DNA from: Nocardia testacea NBRC 100365
GTDB taxonomy: Bacteria; Actinomycetota; Actinomycetes; Mycobacteriales; Mycobacteriaceae
Length of the DNA stretch: 64,000 nt
Direction of reading: 5' to 3'
NCBI RefSeq assembly: GCF_000308775.1
Contig: NZ_BAGJ01000272.1
Location: forward strand, 88,980-152,979
Below the pieces are notes generated by a model that was not told the origin of the DNA, ran no database searches, and saw only the letters and a list, made by a program, of their open reading frames with translations. The position numbers were made by a program, and so were the translations under genes. Below, in pieces: positions 57,772-64,000 of this stretch (the first letter of the stretch is position 1; every line of letters begins with the position of its first letter).

Positions 57772-60231
57772 ATGGTGGCCAAGGATCGCATCGCCGAGCC
57801 ATGGGGAACCCGGACCCCGTACAGTCCGGGCCAACAGTGGCCGGCGCGGGTGGATATGCACCTGGGTGAGGGCCTCGGCGCGGAGGACGTCGAGAAGTGG
57901 GTGCAGACGGCCTCGATTCTGCACTCCAATGGCGACGCCCTCGATATCGCGGTCAAGAACGGCCGCATGGTCGGGGTACGGGGCCGGGCCGTGGACCGGG
58001 TGAACCGGGGCCGGCTGGGGCCCAAGGACCTGTTCGGCTGGCAGGCCAATTCCTCCCCGGAACGCCTCACCCGGCCCCTGATCCGGGAGAACGGCGAACT
58101 GGTGGCCACCGATTGGGACACCGCCATGGCCCGCATCGTCGAGCACAGCAAACATCTGCTGGCCGAACACGGGCCGAGCGCCATCGGTTTCTACACCAGC
58201 GGTCAATTGTTCCTGGAGGAGTACTACACCCTCGGGGTGATCGCGCACGGCGCCATCGGCACCAACCACGTCGACGGCAACACCCGGCTGTGCACGGCGA
58301 CAGCGGCCGAAGCACTGAAGGAGTCGTTCGCCTGCGACGGACAGCCCGGTTCCTACACCGATATAGACCATGCCGATGTGATCGCGCTGTTCGGCCACAA
58401 TATGGCCGAAACCCAGCCCATGCTGTGGGCCCGGGTACTCGATCGCCTGGCCGGCGAGGATCCGCCGGCGGTCGTCTGCGTCGATCCCCGCGCGACCGCG
58501 GTCGCCGAGCACGCCACCGTACATCTGGCGCCGCTGCCGGGCACCAATGTCGCGTTGATGAACAGCCTCCTGCACGAGGTCATCGGCAACGACTGGATCG
58601 ATCACGACTACCTCGAGCGGCACACCGTGGGCTTCGACGAATTGCGTGACCGGGTCGCCGGATACCCGCCCGGGAAAGCCGCCGAGATCTGCGGTGTACC
58701 CGCCGACGAGATCCGGCGCGCCGCCCGGATATTGGGCACTGCCGACGCCTTGCTGTCGACGGTGCTGCAGGGCTTCTACCAATCACATCAGGCCACCGCG
58801 GCGGCCGTGCAGGTCAACAATCTGCACCTGATCCGCGGAATGCTGGGCGAGCCCGGGCGCGGCGTACTGCAGATGAACGGCCAGCCCACCGCGCAGAACA
58901 CCCGCGAGTGCGGTGCCGACGGTGACCTCGCCGGGTTCCGGAACTGGAACAACGACGCCCATATCGCCGAGCTGGCGCGGCTGTGGAATATCGATATCGA
59001 CCGGATCCCGCACTATGCGCCGCCCACCCACGCCATGCAGATGCTGCGCTACGCCGAACAGGGATCGCTGCGCATGTTGTGGATCAGCGCCACCAACCCG
59101 GCGGTCTCCATGCCCGAACTCGGCCGGATCCGCTCGATCCTTGCCCAGCGACGCCTGTTCGTCGTCGTCCAGGACATCTTCCACACCGAGACCACCGCGC
59201 TCGCCGATGTCGTACTCCCAGCGGCCACCTGGGGTGAGAAGACGGGTACTTTCACCAATGCCGACCGCACGGTGCACCTGTCCGACAAGGCGATCGATCC
59301 GCCGGGTGAGGCGAGAGCCGATCTCGACATCTTCCTCGACTACGCGCGCCGGATGGATTTCCGCGACCGCGACGGCGAACCCCTGCCCCCGTGGCACGAC
59401 CCGGAGTCCGCGTTCGAGGCGTGGAAGAAGTGCAGCGCCGGACGCCCGTGCGATTACACCGGAATGAGCTACGACAAGCTACGCGGGGGCAGCGGTATCC
59501 AATGGCCCTGCAATAGCGAACATCCCGACGGGGCCGAACGCCTCTACACCGGCGGCGAGTTCTCGGCCGCACCGGACTATTGCGAAGCCTACGGAAAGGA
59601 CCTGATCACCGGGGCGCCCGTCGAACCCACCGAGTACCGGGCCATGAACCCCTCCGGCAAAGCGATCATCAGAGCGGCCGGGTACCTCCCGCCGCATGAG
59701 GCCCCGTGCCCCGACCACCCGTTCGTCCTCACCACCGGCCGCACCCTCTACCACTTCCACACCCGGACCAAAACCGCCCGGGCACCTCAGCTCCAAACGG
59801 CCGCTCCGCAGGTATGGGTGGAGATCTCCCCCGGCGACGCCCGCGCCGCGGGGGTCACCGAGGGAGACCTGCTGGAGATAGTCACCGCGCGGGGCGCCCT
59901 GCGCGCCAAGGCCCGCGTCTGCGGCATCCGGCCCGGGGTGCTGTTCGTACCCTTCCACTACGGCTACTGGGACGCCACCACCGCGGCGCGTACCGAACAC
60001 GACCGCGCCGCCAACGAACTCACGGTCACCGACTGGGATCCGGCGTCCAAACAACCGATCTTCAAAACCGCGGCCGCCCGCGTCACCGTGCTCGCCACGG
60101 GCACACCCGGACCGGCGCCGGCCCCCACCACCACGGCGTCCCGTCCCCTAGGCGCCTCGCTGCCGCCGACGGTCGGCGGCCGGACGGCCCTGGCCACCGA
60201 AACCCTCGATACCGTGGGAGAGCAACCGTGA
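57772..60231 (+). CDS. Molybdopterin (bis-MGD) oxidoreductase lacking the N-terminal 4Fe-4S cysteines
   Basis: An 819-residue member of the DMSO-reductase/NasA-FdhF superfamily. DWDTAMARIVEHSKHLLAEHGPSAIGFYTSGQ, TNHVDGNTRLCTATA (cysteine at about 174, a likely Mo ligand), QPTAQNTRECGADGDLAGFRNW, WGEKTGTFTNADRTVHLSDKAIDPPGEARADLDIF and the C-terminal FVPFHYGYWD are intact. The N-terminal Fe-S segment normally reads CxxCxxxC ... RLCPKG. Here it reads WVQTASILHSNGDALDIAVKNG and RGRLGPKDL (about 43-88), with every cysteine replaced. The enzyme cannot hold that cluster and must use other electron transfer. It overlaps a small helical gene by GTGA and sits behind a predicted stress promoter. Confidence 0.9.
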   Translation: MVAKDRIAEPWGTRTPYSPGQQWPARVDMHLGEGLGAEDVEKWVQTASILHSNGDALDIAVKNGRMVGVRGRAVDRVNRGRLGPKDLFGWQANSSPERLTRPLIRENGELVATDWDTAMARIVEHSKHLLAEHGPSAIGFYTSGQLFLEEYYTLGVIAHGAIGTNHVDGNTRLCTATAAEALKESFACDGQPGSYTDIDHADVIALFGHNMAETQPMLWARVLDRLAGEDPPAVVCVDPRATAVAEHATVHLAPLPGTNVALMNSLLHEVIGNDWIDHDYLERHTVGFDELRDRVAGYPPGKAAEICGVPADEIRRAARILGTADALLSTVLQGFYQSHQATAAAVQVNNLHLIRGMLGEPGRGVLQMNGQPTAQNTRECGADGDLAGFRNWNNDAHIAELARLWNIDIDRIPHYAPPTHAMQMLRYAEQGSLRMLWISATNPAVSMPELGRIRSILAQRRLFVVVQDIFHTETTALADVVLPAATWGEKTGTFTNADRTVHLSDKAIDPPGEARADLDIFLDYARRMDFRDRDGEPLPPWHDPESAFEAWKKCSAGRPCDYTGMSYDKLRGGSGIQWPCNSEHPDGAERLYTGGEFSAAPDYCEAYGKDLITGAPVEPTEYRAMNPSGKAIIRAAGYLPPHEAPCPDHPFVLTTGRTLYHFHTRTKTARAPQLQTAAPQVWVEISPGDARAAGVTEGDLLEIVTARGALRAKARVCGIRPGVLFVPFHYGYWDATTAARTEHDRAANELTVTDWDPASKQPIFKTAAARVTVLATGTPGPAPAPTTTASRPLGASLPPTVGGRTALATETLDTVGEQP

Positions 60232-60710
60232 AACTCGACCTCGCGATCCGGGAACTGCACCGCGCCGAACGCAAACTCGCCCGCGAACTCACCGCCGTGG
60301 CCGCCCGCCACAAAGCCGACCACGAGGTCTACCACGTCGCGCGCGATATCGCCGGATGGTCCACCGACCACGTCCACCGGCTCGCCCGGGCCGGCCACCG
60401 CTACGGACTGGGCCTCGACAGCAACCCTCGCACCGCACCGCGCACCGCGCCCGTGCAAGAACGCCTCAGCACCCTGCTGGGCCGCCGCGGCGGCGAACCG
60501 GCACTGCTGCTGCTCATCGACCTCCGGCATCTGCACCGGATCGCCGCCGGCGTCTCACTCGACTGGGAGCTGCTCGCCCAAGGAGCACAGGCGACCGGAG
60601 ACACCGGGCTTCTCGAACTCGCCGCACGCTGCCACCCCGAGACCCTCCGCCAGATGCGCTGGGCCAACTCGATGCTCAAAAACCTCGCCCCACAGATACT
60701 CGCGAGCTGA
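60228..60710 (+). CDS. Helical partner protein of the cluster-less molybdoenzyme
   Basis: A 160-residue, almost fully helical protein that I do not recognise. It begins VKLDLAIRELHRAERKLARELTAVAARHKADHEVYHVARDIAGWSTDHVHRLARAGHRYGLGLD. Several histidines and glutamates are spaced by 3-4 residues (ELHRAE, HKADHEVYH, HVHRLARAGH), and a second half follows (LLLLIDLRHLHRIAAGVSLDWELLAQGAQATGDTGLLELAARCHPE). The GTG overlaps the molybdoenzyme stop (GTGA), so the two are made together. A metal- or haem-binding or chaperone role is possible. The histidine pattern is only suggestive. Confidence 0.8.
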   Translation: MKLDLAIRELHRAERKLARELTAVAARHKADHEVYHVARDIAGWSTDHVHRLARAGHRYGLGLDSNPRTAPRTAPVQERLSTLLGRRGGEPALLLLIDLRHLHRIAAGVSLDWELLAQGAQATGDTGLLELAARCHPETLRQMRWANSMLKNLAPQILAS

Positions 60711-60812
60711 GCCGGCGCGTGCCTGCGGGTGAACCTGCCGTGCCACGGCCCACCGCGGGGACACATCGGGGCCGGCGGTTCATCTCGAATCAGTAGCCGG
60801 CCGTCTCGATTG

Positions 60813-60826
60813 TGTGACACATCACA
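60813..60826. promoter_or_regulatory. TGTGA-N4-TCACA repeat upstream of the first lipase gene
   Basis: TGTGA (60813-60817), CACA, TCACA (60822-60826), about 120 bp before the lipase start. The half-sites are those of CRP-family regulators, but the spacer is 4 rather than 6 bp, so binding by a CRP-type protein is doubtful. Confidence 0.3.
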
Positions 60827-60946
60827 GTATTCGGCGCCGGGTCTCGTAACCTGAGTTCCTGGTCCTGGTACGACAGGGACGTTCCGGAGAACACAAGCCC
60901 GCACCGGGTGCCAGATGTATCGACATCGCACCCAGGGGCGTGTGCC

Positions 60947-62350
60947 ATGAGACGTTTACGTGCCGGAGTTTTCGCGGTCCTGGTGATCGTGCCGTTGCTC
61001 ACCGGGCAGGCGTCCGCCCAGCCGCCCGGCTTCCCGTTCGCGCAGCCGGTCTCACCGTCGCCCGTGAGCGGGAGTGCGGCGATCCTGCCCGGTCTCCAGC
61101 AATGGATCGACCGGGTGATTCCGCCGCCGCCGATCCCGCCGGCACCCCGGCCGGCGCCGCCGGAGGAGACGAACGATATGGTCCCGGGCCTCGCGGCGCT
61201 GCGTGCGGCGGTGCTACCCACGCCGGTCGGCGACCCGATCTTCGATCTGTGGCCGGCGAACCTCGCCGACTTCGCCCCCGGCACGGTGCTCGAGGTACGC
61301 GATATCACCGCCTCGGCCGCCCCGCTGATCGTGGTGCCCATCCGGCAGGCGCTGCTGTTCAAATACCGGACCACCGACGCGCACGGTCGCCCGTCCTTCG
61401 CCACGGCGACACTGGTGATTCCGGCGACCGGCTCACCGGTGCCCGGCGCGCGGCCGGTGCTGGTCAACAACCTGCCGATCGACGCGCTCGGGCGGCGGTG
61501 CACGCCGGGTCACACTCTGGCACACGGCCTCTCCTTCGAAAGCGCGCTCACCGACTTCGTACCGCCCACCACACACCTGGCCGCGCTGCGCGGATACGCC
61601 GTGCTCATTCCGGATCACGAGGGCCCGCTCATGGCCTACGCCGAGCCCTACGTCGCGGGCCACGCGGTACTCGACGCGGTGCGCGCGGTACGGGGGTGGC
61701 GGGCGGACGAATTCGGCGCGAGCAGGTTCGCCATGACCGGCTACTCCGGCGGCGCGATCGCCACCCACGGCGCGGTGAAACTGATCGGGAGCTATGCGCC
61801 CGAACTCGCTCCCGCACTGGTCGGTGCCGCGCTCGGCGGGGTGCCCGCCGACTTCGAGATCCTGGCCCGCAGCATGAACGGCAATCTGGCCTCGGGCGTG
61901 TTCATGGCGGCGGTCTTCGGTATCGCCCGCGAGCGGCCCGAGATCCTGACCCGGATGAACCACCTCGCCCAGTGGGTGGCGACCTCGCCCATGAAAGACC
62001 AGTGTGTCAGCGTTTTCGCGCTGCCCGGTGCGCTGCTGCTGCCCATCGATATCGCCGCGAACATCCCCGACCCGCTGCGCTCGGCACTGGCCCGCGATAT
62101 CTACGAGGTGACCCGGATGGCCGGGGCCGCCTCGGCGACGCCGCTCTACATCTACAACGGCGAACAGGAGTTCTGGATCCCGGCCGAGGGCGCCCGCAAC
62201 CTCTTCCGCGAGCAGTGCGCGCTCGGTGTCACCGCGGTCTACCGCGGTGTGCTCGGCGAACACATCATCGCGGCGGGCCTCGGCTATCCCGAGGCCGTCC
62301 TCTGGCTGGACGAGCGCCTACGCGGTGTCCCCGCAGCGAGCGAGTGCTGA
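60947..62350 (+). CDS. Secreted LIP-family triacylglycerol lipase, altered acid residue
   Basis: A 467-residue secretory lipase (LIP/CalA family). The signal peptide (LRAGVFAVLVIVPLLTGQASAQ) ends at about residue 25, and a proline-rich linker follows. GDPIFDLWPANLADFAPGTVLEVRDI is a family marker. The nucleophile is in TGYSGGAIATHG, and the histidine in GEHIIAAGLGYPEAVLWLD. The catalytic acid position, HDPWIP in the neighbouring paralogue, reads QEFWIP here: Asp is replaced by Glu. The enzyme would release fatty acids from host or environmental triglyceride outside the cell. ATG 60947 is chosen for the signal peptide, with AGGGG upstream. Confidence 0.92.
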   Translation: MRRLRAGVFAVLVIVPLLTGQASAQPPGFPFAQPVSPSPVSGSAAILPGLQQWIDRVIPPPPIPPAPRPAPPEETNDMVPGLAALRAAVLPTPVGDPIFDLWPANLADFAPGTVLEVRDITASAAPLIVVPIRQALLFKYRTTDAHGRPSFATATLVIPATGSPVPGARPVLVNNLPIDALGRRCTPGHTLAHGLSFESALTDFVPPTTHLAALRGYAVLIPDHEGPLMAYAEPYVAGHAVLDAVRAVRGWRADEFGASRFAMTGYSGGAIATHGAVKLIGSYAPELAPALVGAALGGVPADFEILARSMNGNLASGVFMAAVFGIARERPEILTRMNHLAQWVATSPMKDQCVSVFALPGALLLPIDIAANIPDPLRSALARDIYEVTRMAGAASATPLYIYNGEQEFWIPAEGARNLFREQCALGVTAVYRGVLGEHIIAAGLGYPEAVLWLDERLRGVPAASEC

Positions 62351-62453
62351 CGACACGCCGTCGCTTTCCGAACGCCTCCACCGGAATCCGGCCGGGCCCG
62401 CGACCCGGACCACCGCGCGGCACCGCCGCGCACCCGGCCGCGGAACTACCCGT

Positions 62454-63815
62454 TCAGCATTCACTCGGCGCGGGTTCGCCGCGCAGCCGTGCGTCGATCC
62501 AACCGCTGAGTTCCGGGTAACCGCTGACATAGCCGAGAAGGTGCTCGCCGCCCACGACGCGGAACACGCCGGGAACCCCGCGGCCGCACTGCTGCTGGTA
62601 CATGCGCTGGGCGTCGTCGAGCGGAATCCACGGATCGTGCAGGCCGTGGTAGATGAACAGCGGCACGGCGGAGGTCCGTCCGGTCAGGTCCAACTGCTCG
62701 AACATCTTCGCGGCGAACGGAGTGTCGAGCGCGTTCGCGGTATTCGCGGCGACATCGATGGGAATACCGACCACGCCGAGCGGCCCGGAGGCGTCACCGC
62801 AGATATCGCGCAGCGGTGAGGTCGCCACCCACTGCCCGAGATTGTTCATGTAGCGCAGGATCTCGGGGTGTTCGCGCGAGACCGCCAGCGCCACGGTCAA
62901 CAGGATCCCCGAGGAGATATTGCCGTTGAACTGGTGGGCGACACTGGAATTGTCGGTGACCAGGCCGCCCGCCGCGGCACCGATCAACACGTCCCGCAGG
63001 TCGGGCGCGTATTCGTCGAGCAGCATGGCCGCCGCGTAGGAAGCGATCGCGCCACCGGAATAGCCGATGGCCACATATCGACTGTCCGCGAATTCGCCGG
63101 GCGCATGGGCACGGACCGCGCGGATGGCGTCCAGCATCACATGCGCGGCGGTATTGGGTTCGGCGTAGGCCATCAGCGGACCCTCGTGATCCGGCATGAG
63201 GACCGCGTGTCCCTTGCTCAACGCCAACCAGACCGACGGCAGGAACACCGGGAGATCGGTGTTCGGGCGGTCCAGCAGGTCGTGTGAGAACTGGAATCCG
63301 GGGGTGCAGTGCGAGCCGAGCGAATTGATCGGCATCGCGTTCACCTCCACCGGCCGGGGCCCGGGTCCGGTCCACCCGGCCGCCGGGACGATCAGTGTCG
63401 CCGTGCCGAAGGACGGATTGCCCGAGGCGGACGTGGACCGGAACTTCAGCAGGGTCGCCCGCGCGATGGGCGTCGCCATGCGCGCGGCGGTCGTGGCCGT
63501 GACATCGCGACTCTCGATGATCCCACCGGGTGAGTAGTCCGCGAGGTCGGCCGGCCAGGTGTCGAAGATCGGGTCCCCGGTCCCGGACGGCAATACGCCA
63601 CGCCACAGCGACAATTCGGATTCGTCACCCGAGAATTGCGGCGGCGCCGGAACCGTGCCGTCGATCCACTGCTGCAAAGGAGACGGATCGGAGACCTCGG
63701 GCCCCGCCGGGCCGTCCGGTGGTTGCGCGTACGCCGGAGCCGGGGGCCCGCCCAACCACGCACAACTCACGAGCACAGTCACCAGGATTGCCAAACGCGG
63801 CTTCACGAACCTCAC
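62454..63815 (-). CDS. Secreted LIP-family triacylglycerol lipase
   Basis: A 453-residue paralogue of the convergent lipase. The signal peptide is RLAILVTVLVSCAWLGGPPAPAYAQ. GDPIFDTWPADLADYSPGGIIESRDV, the nucleophile motif IGYSGGAIASYAA, LMPDHEGPLMAYAEPNTAAHVMLDAIRAVR, the acid HDPWIP and the histidine GEHLLGYVSGYPE are all canonical. Lipids released here could feed the FadD enzymes. The two genes end 104 bp apart. A perfect 14-bp palindrome lies 50 bp upstream of the start. Confidence 0.93.
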   Translation of the reverse strand: MRFVKPRLAILVTVLVSCAWLGGPPAPAYAQPPDGPAGPEVSDPSPLQQWIDGTVPAPPQFSGDESELSLWRGVLPSGTGDPIFDTWPADLADYSPGGIIESRDVTATTAARMATPIARATLLKFRSTSASGNPSFGTATLIVPAAGWTGPGPRPVEVNAMPINSLGSHCTPGFQFSHDLLDRPNTDLPVFLPSVWLALSKGHAVLMPDHEGPLMAYAEPNTAAHVMLDAIRAVRAHAPGEFADSRYVAIGYSGGAIASYAAAMLLDEYAPDLRDVLIGAAAGGLVTDNSSVAHQFNGNISSGILLTVALAVSREHPEILRYMNNLGQWVATSPLRDICGDASGPLGVVGIPIDVAANTANALDTPFAAKMFEQLDLTGRTSAVPLFIYHGLHDPWIPLDDAQRMYQQQCGRGVPGVFRVVGGEHLLGYVSGYPELSGWIDARLRGEPAPSEC

Positions 63816-63866
63816 CCTCGAATCACACTGTTTCCATCAGTATCGACAGCCGATTCTGCCGGTCCG

Positions 63867-63880
63867 TCATCGATCGATGA
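63867..63880. promoter_or_regulatory. 14-bp palindrome upstream of the second lipase gene
   Basis: TCATCGATCGATGA (63867-63880) is a perfect palindrome 52 bp before the ATG at 63815, a plausible operator. No regulator is adjacent. Confidence 0.35.
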
Positions 63881-64000
63881 AATTGATGACACTCACAGCA
63901 AGATCATCTGTCCTCCGGTGTTCTTCACAATGCCGGACCCGGCCCCCGAACCGGCCGTTACTCCGATATCAGCTCGCACGACACGCCCCCCCCCGGAATA

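Noticed and set aside
60813..60826. CRP-binding site before the lipase
   Set aside because: The half-sites match, but the 4-bp spacer is wrong for a CRP dimer. Kept only as a low-confidence repeat.
63986..63994. Run of nine C near the window end
   Set aside because: A homopolymer of this size is consistent with sequencing or chance in GC-rich DNA, with no gene or repeat context.

Overview
The window is high-GC DNA with the codon bias of a mycolic-acid actinobacterium. A Nocardia or close relative (Rhodococcus, Gordonia, Mycobacterium) is the best guess. Grounds for this are an AlkB-rubredoxin-rubredoxin cluster, FadD-type ligases, two LIP-family secreted lipases, a stand-alone LigD polymerase-domain protein, many LLM-class flavin/F420 oxidoreductases, and many GTG starts with 4-bp GTGA/ATGA gene overlaps. 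The genus is inferred, not proven. I see no rRNA, tRNA, CRISPR, IS element or phage.

Layout. 1-5.6 kb: a damaged LLM oxidoreductase at the edge, a FadD ligase, a thioesterase, two NTF2-like proteins, and remnants of a ZIP transporter and an MBL-fold hydrolase. 5.6-10 kb: a manganese catalase-hemerythrin operon, a small acidic protein, a degenerate AMP-binding protein and a PucR regulator. 10-12.4 kb: alkane hydroxylase with two rubredoxins, and a divergent TetR regulator with a palindromic operator. 12.6-25.5 kb: mixed genes including an OB-fold/Zn-ribbon protein, an LLM/LysR divergent pair, a sulfatase, a three-gene envelope stress operon, an internally deleted MFS gene, an APC permease, a GT39 membrane protein, a LigD-Pol protein and a PhoD phosphatase. 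25.6-42 kb: two transporter-monooxygenase operons likely to scavenge organosulfur or similar compounds. One is ssuA-ssuC-ssuB-ntaA on the plus strand. The other is an eight-gene minus-strand operon with an oligopeptide-type ABC transporter, a 70-residue microprotein and three flavin monooxygenases. A MarR/SDR pair lies between them. 42-49 kb: a DUF4345/MerR pair, a bicupin, small membrane proteins, an isochorismatase-fold hydrolase and a STAND-LuxR regulator. 49.4-57.6 kb: a MarR-controlled acyl-CoA catabolic operon (HMG-CoA-lyase-like, two crotonases, CoA-transferase, CoA-ligase, nitronate-monooxygenase-like) with a divergent MFS importer. 57.7-60.7 kb: a molybdopterin oxidoreductase lacking Fe-S cysteines and an overlapping helical partner. 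60.9-63.8 kb: two convergent LIP lipases.

Cross-window signals. Five promoters of the form GTTT-N14-16-GGGTA(T/G), the SigB/SigF stress-sigma pattern of actinobacteria, stand just upstream of five transcription units: a 172-residue unknown protein, Mn catalase-hemerythrin, the small acidic protein, the holin-like/DUF3618/DUF4235 operon, and the cluster-less molybdoenzyme. This suggests one general-stress regulon spread across the window. A second signal is a pair of matching 19-bp operators that tie the CoA-catabolic operon and its MFS importer to one MarR protein. A third is the number of partially deleted genes (LLM, ZIP, MBL, MFS), which marks much of the first 20 kb as decaying accessory DNA.
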